Of a stretch of 64,000 bases of DNA, positions 27,741 through 36,311 are shown piece by piece. Origin of the DNA: Acidocella aminolytica 101 = DSM 11237 (GTDB taxonomy: Bacteria > Pseudomonadota > Alphaproteobacteria > Acetobacterales > Acetobacteraceae). Below the pieces are notes generated by a model that was not told where the DNA came from, ran no database searches, and was given only the letters and a program-made list of their open reading frames with translations. Within the stretch, counting starts at the first letter, position 1; each line of letters starts with the position of its first letter. The DNA is taken from contig NZ_FQVJ01000022.1 in NCBI RefSeq assembly GCF_900129125.1, forward strand, positions 1-64,000, in the 5' to 3' direction. The translations under genes were made by a program, and so were the position numbers.

Positions 27741-28567
27741 TGCCCTGTTTTTCTTTTTCGCAGCTCGATGTGTTCACGCGCCAGCCTGGCTTTGGCAACC
27801 CTCTGGCGCTGGTGCATGACGCGGCGGGGCTGGATGACGCGGCCATGCAGCGCTTCGCCAACTGGACGAATTTGAGCGAAACCGCCTTTTTGCTGCCGCC
27901 TGACGTGCCGGACGCGGATTATAAGGTACGGATTTTTACGCCAAAAGCCGAGCTGCCTTTTGCCGGGCACCCGACCCTGGGCGCATGCCAGGGCTGGCTG
28001 GCAGCGGGCTGCCCCCCAAAAAGCGATTTTATTATTCAGCAATGCGGGGCTGGGCTGGTGCAAATCCGGCGAGAGGGCGCGCGCCTCGCGTTTGCCGCCC
28101 CGGAAACCGTACAGTCTGATATTTCCGCTGACCTAAAAACCCGGATCGCCGCCATTCTGGGCGTGCCGGAGGCGGCGATCCTGGCAACGCGCAAACTTTC
28201 AGACCGGCCCCCTGGCTGGATTGGCGTGATGTTGAAAGACCGTGAGGCAGTGCTGGGGCTGAAGCCTGATTTCACCGCCCTGGGGGATCTGGAGCTTGGC
28301 GTGGTGGCACCTGCCCCAACTGGCCCGGCGAATTTTGAAGTACGGGGCTTTGTGAATGATGTTGGCGGAGAAGACCCGGTGACCGGCAGCCTGAATGGCG
28401 GACTGGCGCGCTGGCTGATTCCCGCTGGAATGGCCCCTGCCCGCTATGTCGCCGCACAAGGCACCGCACTTGGCCGCGCGGGCAGGGTGTTTGTTGAGCA
28501 TGACGGACGGAATTTCTGGATCGGCGGAGAAACTGTCGAAGTGATTTCCGGCACGCTGACTCTGTGA
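27740..28567 (+). CDS. PhzF-family isomerase/epimerase-like protein
   Basis: The 275-residue protein has the PhzF fold: N-terminal SQLDVFTRQPGFGNPLALV, catalytic Glu47 in NLSETAFLLPP, ELPFAGHPTLGA, and the second-half DPVTGSLNGGLARWL. PhzF itself isomerises a phenazine precursor; most homologues outside phenazine clusters have unknown substrates, and no other phenazine genes are here. The ATG overlaps the upstream stop by one base, and its stop overlaps the alkB start (GTGA), so the three genes are coupled. Confidence 0.88.
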   Translation: MPCFSFSQLDVFTRQPGFGNPLALVHDAAGLDDAAMQRFANWTNLSETAFLLPPDVPDADYKVRIFTPKAELPFAGHPTLGACQGWLAAGCPPKSDFIIQQCGAGLVQIRREGARLAFAAPETVQSDISADLKTRIAAILGVPEAAILATRKLSDRPPGWIGVMLKDREAVLGLKPDFTALGDLELGVVAPAPTGPANFEVRGFVNDVGGEDPVTGSLNGGLARWLIPAGMAPARYVAAQGTALGRAGRVFVEHDGRNFWIGGETVEVISGTLTL

Positions 28568-29196
28568 CGACTGGCGAGCTGTTTCCTGAAACGCTCGCCT
28601 TACCCGGCCTGACCAGCCTGCCCGGCTTCGCCCTGGCCGAGGAACAGGCATTGCTGCAAACCATCGACACGGTGGCGGCGCGCGCGCCATTCCGGCGGAT
28701 GAAAACACCCGGCGGTAAGGAGATGAGCGCCGCCATGACAAATTGCGGTGCGGCAGGCTGGGTGAGCGATGCGCGCGGCTACCGTTATGCCCGGCTTGAC
28801 CCGCAAAGCGGACAGCCCTGGCCGAAAATGCCGGATTCATTCCGGACGCTGGCGCAGCGAGCGGCGGCGCAAAGTGGGTTTCCCGGCTTTGTGCCGGATA
28901 TGGCTCTGATCAACCGTTATGAACCCGGCGCCCGGATGGCTCTGCATCAAGATATTGATGAGCGGAATTTCGCCGCGCCTATTGTCTCAGTGTCCTTGGG
29001 GTTGTCCGCAATCTTTCTCTGGGGCGGGCCGAAACGGACAGATAAGCCCGCCCGCCTGCCCTTACATAGCGGCGATGTGCTGGTCTGGGGTGGAACAGCG
29101 CGCAAATATTACCACGGCATCGCGCCCATAAAGACCGGCGAGCACAAGCTCACCGGCGCGACGCGATTCAATCTGACCTTCCGGCATGCACTGTAA
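28564..29196 (+). CDS. alkB: AlkB-type DNA oxidative demethylase
   Basis: The 210-residue Fe(II)/2-oxoglutarate dioxygenase repairs 1-methyladenine and 3-methylcytosine. All key residues are visible: metal ligands His128, Asp130 (LHQDID) and His184 (YYHGI), and 2-oxoglutarate-binding Arg201 and Arg207 (RFNLTFR). Length matches E. coli AlkB (216). The start is a GTG overlapping the phzF stop. No ada or alkA gene is adjacent. Confidence 0.94.
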   Translation: MTTGELFPETLALPGLTSLPGFALAEEQALLQTIDTVAARAPFRRMKTPGGKEMSAAMTNCGAAGWVSDARGYRYARLDPQSGQPWPKMPDSFRTLAQRAAAQSGFPGFVPDMALINRYEPGARMALHQDIDERNFAAPIVSVSLGLSAIFLWGGPKRTDKPARLPLHSGDVLVWGGTARKYYHGIAPIKTGEHKLTGATRFNLTFRHAL

Positions 29197-29217
29197 AAAA
29201 CGGGGCCGTCTGGCCCC
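29195..29217 (-). terminator. terminator for the permease gene
   Basis: GGGGCC/GGCCCC (29202-29207, 29212-29217) with GTCT loop lies between converging alkB and the permease. On the minus strand the stem is followed by T6 (plus A-run 29195-29200), so it terminates the permease transcript; in the alkB direction there is only a short T-run. Confidence 0.75.
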
Positions 29218-29230
29218 GGTTTGCAAGCGC

Positions 29231-30595
29231 TTACTCCGCCGCGACAACAACCGTCTGGCGGTAACCGCGTGAGCGATAAAACAACAGCCCAGCGGCAAGC
29301 CCGCCAATGCCGACAATCTTCACGATGTCGTTAAAGGTGGTGATGGCATAGAACCCAAGCCCGATCAGCGCGATGGCCGACAGCGCCGGGAAAACCACAT
29401 ATTGCGCGAAGGTGAAGCCACTGCTCTTGCGGTACACCCAGGCGCAGACCAGACCGGCCAGCCCGTAATAATAGCAAACCTGTACGGCGATGGCCGCCAC
29501 AGAGTCATTCAAGATCACCGAAACCGACGGCAGGAAGCTGGAAATAACAATCAGCCCCAGCCCGACCATGAGCAGCAGGTACATGGTGCGCACCGGCGTC
29601 ACGGTTTTCTCGTGCACCTGGCCGAAATAGCTCGGCAAAGCGCGGTCCCGGCCCATGGCGAACAAGGTGCGGGAGAATTGCAGCATCGTGGTTTCCAGCG
29701 TGGCGACAGAAGACAGGATCAGCACCAGGGCCGCACCATAAGCGCCCGCCTTGCCCAGCCCCGCCGCGATGGCAACATGGTAGATGAGATTGTCTGAGAA
29801 GTTGGAAGCATCCTTCAGCGAGAACATCATCAACGCTGCCACAGTAAAGGCGATGAAGGAGGCGATAGTGGCGAAGATTGAAAGAAAGCCACCACGGCCT
29901 GCAAGATTTTGGTCCTGACCTTTGGTCTCCTCGGCCAGATTGGAAGTGACATCCCACCCCCAATACAGAAACACAACGCTGAGCGAGGACGCCGCGAAGC
30001 TGCCCGCCGGGTAGTTGAAGCCGAACCAGGACCAGGAGAAAGAGGAAACCGCCCCATGCGAGCCGCTATGCGCGAAGGCGGCGATGGAAATAATCAAGAG
30101 AATCCCAAGCTCGATGGTGCTCATAACCATCTGCACCTTGCTGGTTAGCTCAATGCCAGTGATCAGCACCAGCCCGATGCCGAGAAACCAGATCCCCCCG
30201 ATGCTGGTGGTGAGAAAGACATTATCCGCATAAGCCGGGGCAACTAACTGCAAAGTCGCGGTGCCCAGCGGCACCGATCCGGTGACCATGAACACCATGG
30301 CCGCCACCAGCAGCGCCCAGCCCGAAAAATAACCGAAGAAGCCACCAAACACAGATTTCGTCCATTCATAGGCGGCACCGGCATTTGGCATTCTGTGCGT
30401 CAGCCCCTTATAGGCGACCGCGATGCCGAGCATCGGCACAGCGAAGATCAATAGCGCGTTGGGCGACACGCTGCCCGCCGTGGCCAGCAGCCCGGCAATG
30501 GCGACGGCGATGGAAAAGCCCGGCGCCGAACCCGCCACGCCCATGATGATGGATTCAAAAAAGGACAAAGAGTCTGCTTTGAGTTTTGTACTCAT
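29231..30595 (-). CDS. APC-superfamily amino acid/polyamine permease
   Basis: The 454-residue inner-membrane protein has about 12 helices and the APC-family opening SLSFFESIIMGVAGSAPGFS, then GLTHRMPNAGAAYEWTKSVFGG of helix 2-3. It lies 121 bases downstream of the agmatine deiminase gene on the same strand, so import of agmatine, putrescine or a related amine is a reasonable inference, but the substrate is not determined by sequence. It ends at an intrinsic terminator. Confidence 0.85.
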   Translation of the reverse strand: MSTKLKADSLSFFESIIMGVAGSAPGFSIAVAIAGLLATAGSVSPNALLIFAVPMLGIAVAYKGLTHRMPNAGAAYEWTKSVFGGFFGYFSGWALLVAAMVFMVTGSVPLGTATLQLVAPAYADNVFLTTSIGGIWFLGIGLVLITGIELTSKVQMVMSTIELGILLIISIAAFAHSGSHGAVSSFSWSWFGFNYPAGSFAASSLSVVFLYWGWDVTSNLAEETKGQDQNLAGRGGFLSIFATIASFIAFTVAALMMFSLKDASNFSDNLIYHVAIAAGLGKAGAYGAALVLILSSVATLETTMLQFSRTLFAMGRDRALPSYFGQVHEKTVTPVRTMYLLLMVGLGLIVISSFLPSVSVILNDSVAAIAVQVCYYYGLAGLVCAWVYRKSSGFTFAQYVVFPALSAIALIGLGFYAITTFNDIVKIVGIGGLAAGLLFYRSRGYRQTVVVAAE

Positions 30596-30716
30596 CCCAT
30601 TTCCTCCCCATGTGGGGTTTTTGTTTGTTGTCGAAAAGTTACAAAAGTCCCTGGTGCGGCCTTTGATTACAAGGGACGCGACACACGGCGTTTTGAAAAA
30701 ACCGCGCCAGGACCTT

Positions 30717-31799
30717 TTAGTGATTGGCCTTCGGCTGCTGCTGCGTGATGCAGTGGATATTGCCGCCGCCCAGCAGAATTTCCCGTGCCGGCACCATCAC
30801 AATCTCCCGCTCAGGGAACAGCCTTGCCAGCACGTTGCGTGCGGACTCGTCTGTTTCCACCCCGAAAGCGGGGGCGATGATAGCGCCATTGGCGATGTAG
30901 AAATTCACATACGATCCGGCCAGACGTTCACCAGCCTTTCGATTCATGCCGCTCGCAGTTGCATCCACGCCGTCGGCTTCATCTTGGGTGTAAAACATCG
31001 GGCTTGGCATCGGGATACGCTCAACCGCCAGCGCCCGCCCTTTGGCGTCGTGCGCGGCTTTCAGGCGCGCCTCGGCCTCACGGCTGATCTGGTAATGCGG
31101 GTCAGTGGGATCATCACACCAGGTCAACAGCACCACACCGGGCTTCACGAAACAGGCAAGATTATCGACATGCCCGTCCGTTTCATCGTGCGGCACGCCG
31201 TTTTCCAGCCAGATGACATGGGAGGCGCCGAGATAATCCTTCAGCATTCGCTCCATGTCCTGCCGCGTCACGTCCGGATTGCGGTTCTCATTCAACACGC
31301 ATTGCTCAACTACGAGCACCGTGCCCTCGCCATCCACATGCAAGGCGCCGCCTTCGATGACGAGCGGGGCACGGAAGCGCTTTGCCCGTTCCATCTCCAG
31401 CATCTTCTGGGCGATGGCATCGTCCTTATCCCAGGGAAAATAGAGCCCGCCCCAGCTTTTGAACGGCCAATCCACCCCGGCCAGCTGACCATTTCGGCCA
31501 AGCAGAAAGGTACAGCCAACATCGCGCACCCAGGCGTCATTGCTGCTCATTTCTACCACCCGGATTTCCGGCGGCAGGGTAGCACGCGCATTTTCATACT
31601 GCGCGGCGCTCACCAGCATCGTCACGGGTTCAAACCGTGAGATGGCGGTGGCAACGGCGGTGAACGCTTTTTGCGCGGGCTTCGCCCCCAGGCGCCAATT
31701 ATCCGGCCGTTCGGGCCAGATCATCCAGCAGCCTTCATGCGGAGCCCACTCGGCGGGCATGGAGAACCCGGCCTCGTGCGGTGTGATGATATGTTCCAT
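30717..31799 (-). CDS. aguA: agmatine deiminase
   Basis: The 360-residue enzyme belongs to the peptidyl-arginine deiminase/agmatine deiminase fold and should turn agmatine into N-carbamoylputrescine and ammonia. Seen are the opening PAEWAPHEGCWMIWPERPDNWR, the VEGGALHVDGEG-type metal-free catalytic loop, NGVPHDETDGHVDNLACFV, and nucleophile Cys350 in GGGNIHCITQQQP. It lies 7 bases after the glutamine-synthetase-like gene. No N-carbamoylputrescine amidase (aguB) is in the window. Confidence 0.93.
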   Translation of the reverse strand: MEHIITPHEAGFSMPAEWAPHEGCWMIWPERPDNWRLGAKPAQKAFTAVATAISRFEPVTMLVSAAQYENARATLPPEIRVVEMSSNDAWVRDVGCTFLLGRNGQLAGVDWPFKSWGGLYFPWDKDDAIAQKMLEMERAKRFRAPLVIEGGALHVDGEGTVLVVEQCVLNENRNPDVTRQDMERMLKDYLGASHVIWLENGVPHDETDGHVDNLACFVKPGVVLLTWCDDPTDPHYQISREAEARLKAAHDAKGRALAVERIPMPSPMFYTQDEADGVDATASGMNRKAGERLAGSYVNFYIANGAIIAPAFGVETDESARNVLARLFPEREIVMVPAREILLGGGNIHCITQQQPKANH

Positions 31800-31806
31800 C
31801 GGCGTC

Positions 31807-33171
31807 TCAGGCGTTTTTCAGATAGGCATCATATTCCACATCGGAAATCCGCTTGCGCATCTCGCTGATCTCCTGGCGTTTACAGGCAGTGTAATAACGC
31901 TGGAAATCCTTGCCGAAAATCTCACCCATGATCTCGGAACCGGCGAAACGGTCAACCGCGCCGGACCAGGCGATCGGCAATGGCGGGGCCAGGGGGCTGC
32001 GCACCGTGCCGTGAGTTTCGGGCCCCGGATCCGCCTTGGTCTCAATGCCGTGCAACGCCGTGCCCAGTAAGGAAGCAAAGGCGAGATAAGGGTTACAGTC
32101 CGCCCCCGCAACGCGATGTTCGATGCGCGAGGCAGCCGGGTCGGCGGTGATCACGCGCACGGAGGACATGCGGTTATCGTGTCCCCAATCGCCATAAGTG
32201 GGCGCATGCACACCCGGCGCGAAACGGCGGTAGGAATTGGCATGCGGCGCCAGGGTCAGCATCGTATCCGGCATGGAATGAATGATGCCGCCAAGGGCGT
32301 GATACAGTTCAGCCGAGGCGCGCTCAGGCGTGCCGACAAAAATGTTCTTGCCCGCATTGTCGAGGACCGACATATGCACATGCATGCCCGAGCCCGCCCA
32401 CTGGCCGTAAGGCTTGGCCATGAAGGTGGCAGTGAGGCCATGCTTGCGCGCTACCTGCTTGATGGTGCGCTTGAACAAAGTGGCGCTATCCGCGACGCGC
32501 AGGGCATCGGTGGAGTATTTCAGCGTGACCTCGAACTGGCCAGGGCCGGATTCGCTCACTAGCGTTTCCAGCGTAATGTCCTGTGCCTTCGCGCAAGCCA
32601 TCATTTCACGTAGAATGATCTCGTAATCATGCACCTCGCCCAGGCCGACCGCGTCGATCTGCCAGCCGCGCCAGCCGGATTCATCGGCGCCGCGCGGGGC
32701 GATCTTCATGCCGTCCTGACGGGGATCGACCAGATAGAATTCAAGCTCAACGCCCAAGGCGGGGGTCAGACCCATTTTGGCAAAACGCTCCAGCACGCGG
32801 GAGAGAGCGCTGCGCGGGTCGAGGTAATAGAGGCTGCCATCCGACTCGCGCATGGTCAGCAGCGCCTGCACCACATTGCCTTCGGCCCAGCCCATGCGAG
32901 TGATGGAATGCGGCACCGCGACACAGAGCCCGTCCGGGTCCCCCGTGTCGTAGGCAATGCCGCCCTCCACAATGTCACGGCCCCAGATATCCAGCAGATA
33001 AGCGGAACGGGGAATGGCGATTCCGGTGCCAAGCAACGACTTCGCTTTGTCCCGCTGCATCCATTTGCCGCGGGGTACGCCGTTCACGTCGATAGCGAAG
33101 GCCTCAATATAATCTGCTCCAGTGAGCAGCGTCATCTTGGCATCGTTATCGGGGTTCGACATCATGTTCAC
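31807..33171 (-). CDS. glutamine synthetase family ligase (probable gamma-glutamylpolyamine synthetase)
   Basis: The 454-residue protein has the GS catalytic domain (VELEFYLVD, GPGQFEVTLKYS, FMAKPYGQWAGSGMHVHMSV, NSYRRFAPGVHAP, RIEHRVAGADCNPYLAFASLL). In a cluster with aguA, a class III aminotransferase and a permease, it more likely ligates glutamate to putrescine or another amine (PuuA-like) than makes glutamine. The GTG start at 33171 has GGAGG seven bases upstream and overlaps the aminotransferase stop; ATGs two and three codons later are alternatives. Confidence 0.85.
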   Translation of the reverse strand: MNMMSNPDNDAKMTLLTGADYIEAFAIDVNGVPRGKWMQRDKAKSLLGTGIAIPRSAYLLDIWGRDIVEGGIAYDTGDPDGLCVAVPHSITRMGWAEGNVVQALLTMRESDGSLYYLDPRSALSRVLERFAKMGLTPALGVELEFYLVDPRQDGMKIAPRGADESGWRGWQIDAVGLGEVHDYEIILREMMACAKAQDITLETLVSESGPGQFEVTLKYSTDALRVADSATLFKRTIKQVARKHGLTATFMAKPYGQWAGSGMHVHMSVLDNAGKNIFVGTPERASAELYHALGGIIHSMPDTMLTLAPHANSYRRFAPGVHAPTYGDWGHDNRMSSVRVITADPAASRIEHRVAGADCNPYLAFASLLGTALHGIETKADPGPETHGTVRSPLAPPLPIAWSGAVDRFAGSEIMGEIFGKDFQRYYTACKRQEISEMRKRISDVEYDAYLKNA

Positions 33172-34547
33172 TGAGCAACCTCCGCACGCACATCGGCATA
33201 GGTCGCCTCAAAGGCCTTCTTGGCCATTGCCGCAAACAGCTCGATCTCCGCTTCCGTGATGGTCAGCGGCGGGGAGAACAGCATGGTGTCACGCGTGGCG
33301 CGCATCATCAGCCCGTTACGGATGCAATGGTCACGGCAAATCGCGCCCACGCGGCCATTCTTCTCGAAGAATTTGCGAGTGCGCTTGTCTGCCGTCAGCT
33401 CAATGGCACCGATGAGCCCAACGCCGCGAACCTCGCCCACAATCGGCAGGTCGCCTACGGCCTCGTTCAGCTTCTCACGCAGCAGCGCGCCCTTGGCGGT
33501 AGCGCCCTCAACCAGCTTCTCGTTTTCCAGAATTTCGAGATTCTTCAGCGCCACAGCGCAGGAAACCGGATGACCGGAATAGGTGAAGCCGTGATAATAC
33601 TCGCCGGTTTCGTTAATGAGCACATCCGCTACGCGGTTGTTCATCAGCATTGCGGAAAGCGGCAGGTAGCCAGAGGTGAGCCCCTTGGCGGTGGTCATCA
33701 TGTCCGGCTTGATGCCGAAATAATCCGTGCCGAACCATTTGCCCGTGCGGCCATACCCACAAATCACTTCATCCGCGATCAGAAGAATATCGTACTGCTT
33801 GCAGATGCGATTGATTTCCGGCCAGTATGTCTCGGGCGGAATCAGCACACCGCCGGCACCCTGGATGGGCTCGCCAATAAAGGCGGCCACGTTCTCGGCA
33901 CCGAGTTCGAGGATTTTCTTCTCAACTTCCTTGGCGGCGTAGAGGCCGAATTCCTCCGGGCTCATCTGTCCGCCCTTGCCGTACCAGTAAGGCGGCAGCA
34001 CCTGCACGAAGTTCGGCATATCGCCGCCCTGGCGATGCATGTCCTTCATACCGCCGGCGGACGCACCGAGGGTGGTGGAACCGTGATAGCCATATTCACG
34101 GCCAATGATGATCTTCTTCTCCGGCTTGCCGAGCGTCTGCCAGTACACGCGCGCGGTGCGCAGGGCGGAATCCACAGCCTCGGACCCTGAGCAGGCGAAG
34201 AACACATGCTCGAACCCTTCCGGGGCGATCTGGGAGATCTTCTGCGCCAGCAGCACGGCGGGCTCGTTCGTGGTTTTGAAGAAGGTGTTGTAATAGGCCA
34301 GCTTGGACATTTGCTTGGTGGCGGCTTCCACTAAGTCCTGGCGGCCATATCCGGCGGCCACGCACCACAGCCCCGCCATGCCGTCCATGATCTTATTGCC
34401 ATTGGAATCGTGCAGATACACGCCCTCGGCAGAGGTGATTAGACGGACACCCTGCTCGTGCAGCTCCTTATGGTCGGTGAACGGATGAAAATGGTGGGCG
34501 GCGTCCAGCGCCTGCCAGTCGATGCCGTGGTTAAGGTCGTCCAACAT
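33168..34547 (-). CDS. class III aminotransferase (probable putrescine/polyamine:pyruvate type)
   Basis: The 459-residue PLP enzyme shows fold-type I class III features: FFACSGSEAVDSALR, the Asp motif LLIADEVICGYGRTGKWFG, the PLP Lys in TTAKGLTSGYLPLSA, and FTYSGHPVSCAVAL. Close relatives move the amino group from putrescine, spermidine or beta-alanine to pyruvate. The ATG 34547 is eight bases after GGAG; the longer frame to 34769 crosses a leader hairpin. It is the first gene of the minus-strand polyamine cluster. Confidence 0.9.
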   Translation of the reverse strand: MLDDLNHGIDWQALDAAHHFHPFTDHKELHEQGVRLITSAEGVYLHDSNGNKIMDGMAGLWCVAAGYGRQDLVEAATKQMSKLAYYNTFFKTTNEPAVLLAQKISQIAPEGFEHVFFACSGSEAVDSALRTARVYWQTLGKPEKKIIIGREYGYHGSTTLGASAGGMKDMHRQGGDMPNFVQVLPPYWYGKGGQMSPEEFGLYAAKEVEKKILELGAENVAAFIGEPIQGAGGVLIPPETYWPEINRICKQYDILLIADEVICGYGRTGKWFGTDYFGIKPDMMTTAKGLTSGYLPLSAMLMNNRVADVLINETGEYYHGFTYSGHPVSCAVALKNLEILENEKLVEGATAKGALLREKLNEAVGDLPIVGEVRGVGLIGAIELTADKRTRKFFEKNGRVGAICRDHCIRNGLMMRATRDTMLFSPPLTITEAEIELFAAMAKKAFEATYADVRAEVAQ

Positions 34548-34574
34548 ATTTATGCTCCGATAATTTCTGAAATG

Positions 34575-34603
34575 GAAAATGCCTGCACTACCAAGGCAGG
34601 CAT
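34575..34603 (-). promoter_or_regulatory. attenuator-like hairpin in the polyamine operon leader
   Basis: ATGCCTGC (34579-34586) and GCAGGCAT (34596-34603) form a perfect 8-bp stem with a 9-base loop. Read on the minus strand, the stem is followed by a TTTT run, about 30 bases before the aminotransferase start. Its place upstream of the first gene suggests transcription attenuation rather than plain termination; the next upstream gene is far away (36155 to 34794). Confidence 0.5.
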
Positions 34604-34793
34604 GTCGGTTTTCAGAACCGGGGCGGGCTGAATCCAATCCGTGCGCAGAGAACGAGCATCTCTGCATGTAAATTAAGCGCAGTTGGTTGGGCTGCTGAAT
34701 CCATATCCAAGCTTCGCATGCCCCAAAAAACCTAGCAAGATTTTTTTGCATCGTTTCCGCCTCCCCCAAAGAGAAGGCGGAGGCAGAGAATGC

Positions 34794-36155
34794 TTAAAAC
34801 ACCAGCCAGATTCCGCCAAAGAAGATGTTATTGGCCGAGGCCGAGCGGCCGCTGCCGTCGTAATTATGCGATAGCCCGTTGAAATAAGGGTAGAACGTGC
34901 CTTCCAGGAAGAATTTCGCATTCACCCAGGGGAAGATTTTCGGTCCGCCTTTATTGAAGGGATAATAATCCAGCTCGGTTGTGAAGCTGGCGGTGTTGGG
35001 TTTGCCATTGGCATTGCCGGTGATGGGGGCCGGGCCATACAGGCCGGAATCCGCATTGCCGGAAATATTGCTGAAGGATTCCGTCGCGCCGAGCACCTCA
35101 TGCCAGAGGTAAGAGACAGTGACCGTTTCCTGATTCAGCGTGTCGTTCAGATTAGCGGTATCGCCCAGCGGGAAGCTCGCGCCCCAATGCTGGTTCTCAT
35201 GATACCAGGCCACCTGCAGAGAGAGCGCCTGATTCGCGGTGATATGCTGAATCTGCGTATCCAACCCAATATCGGTGATGTCGTCCTTCGGCCCATGGGT
35301 GAAACCATCCGGGTAAGGATGCGCGACCAGACCGGACGTGCCGAATTCAAAGGAATTTTCTCCAACGCTGTGCTGGATGGCAAAGCGCCAGTAAGGAATC
35401 GTGCCGCCCACGCCATTGGCCGGCCCTGCCCCCAGCGCATACGCCGTGTGGCTGGGCAGGGATTTATACACATCCACCTCACCATAAAGCATATTCGCGG
35501 GGGTGATGTTATAAGCTGCGTAACCGCCTACGCCGAACACGGTTTGCGCCAGATTGCTGATTTCCAACCCAGCGGTGGGGCCAACGCCCAGCGCATCAGG
35601 GATGAAGGGATACCCCCAGGCGGGAAGCGTATTCCAGACATCAGTTACGCCCGGCGCGTTATTGAAGGTGACACCGTAAATAATCTGCCGCCCGCTGATT
35701 TTGGCGAGATGCGCGTCACGGATGTCCAGATTGTCCCAAGTGAATTGGTGGGCAATGCCATCATAAGTGCCCTGGACAAAGGCGCCGAGCCCCAGCCCTT
35801 TATCCAGTACACCACCATAGAACAGGCTGGTCTGCTGAATGGACCAGGCATGATTGCTCGGGAAATCCGGCGCCAGCCCGCCTGGCACCTTGTCTTTCAG
35901 ATAGGTGAACCCCGCCTGCAGCATGGCGGAGAAATTATGGATACGGGGGTATTTCTGTTCCCCCAGCGTGTAGCCTTCAAGTTTGAACAGACGCCCGAAT
36001 GGAGTGAGTTGCGGAAAGCCGATATGGCAGGCGTCGCAAGCCAAGCCAGTTTGTGCCGCGAAGGCTGGAATCGCCTCCGCGGGATGGCTGACCGCCAACG
36101 CCCCAGCCAATCCGGCCAGGGCGAGCGCAGTAGTTGAGAGACGATGGCAGCGCAT
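34794..36155 (-). CDS. exported monohaem cytochrome with beta-barrel-like domain (porin-cytochrome candidate)
   Basis: The 453-residue protein starts with a Sec signal (cleavage near AEA-IP, residue 28) and has a single c-type haem site, Cys40/Cys43/His44 (CDACH), followed by PQLTPFGRLFKLEGYTL. The remaining ~380 residues are rich in alternating polar/aromatic strands and Gly/Asn turns and end in Trp-Leu-Val-Phe, a terminal aromatic as in outer-membrane beta-barrels. This order, haem domain then barrel, resembles Cyc2-type porin-cytochrome fusions, though close kinship is unproven. Start ATG has AGGAG before it. It is the only haem protein with this layout here. Confidence 0.7.
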   Translation of the reverse strand: MRCHRLSTTALALAGLAGALAVSHPAEAIPAFAAQTGLACDACHIGFPQLTPFGRLFKLEGYTLGEQKYPRIHNFSAMLQAGFTYLKDKVPGGLAPDFPSNHAWSIQQTSLFYGGVLDKGLGLGAFVQGTYDGIAHQFTWDNLDIRDAHLAKISGRQIIYGVTFNNAPGVTDVWNTLPAWGYPFIPDALGVGPTAGLEISNLAQTVFGVGGYAAYNITPANMLYGEVDVYKSLPSHTAYALGAGPANGVGGTIPYWRFAIQHSVGENSFEFGTSGLVAHPYPDGFTHGPKDDITDIGLDTQIQHITANQALSLQVAWYHENQHWGASFPLGDTANLNDTLNQETVTVSYLWHEVLGATESFSNISGNADSGLYGPAPITGNANGKPNTASFTTELDYYPFNKGGPKIFPWVNAKFFLEGTFYPYFNGLSHNYDGSGRSASANNIFFGGIWLVF

Positions 36156-36311
36156 TTTGTAATCTCCTGGATGGAAGCCGTGTTTTTTCTTGAACCAGCA
36201 TTACGGATACATCTTAACAGCGCGCACCGCTTTGATATGCCGCAAAAACTACAACCTTATGGTATTTATACCCCCCTTGCCCACCGAGCCGGAGCGCGGC
36301 AAGACACCAGC

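Noticed and set aside
27740-28567. Phenazine biosynthesis because of the PhzF-like protein
   Set aside because: No other phz genes are present; PhzF-like proteins are widespread with unrelated or unknown substrates.
34741-34790. Terminator after the cytochrome-porin gene
   Set aside because: CCGCCT/AGGCGG can pair, but on the minus strand the stem is followed by A-rich sequence rather than T.
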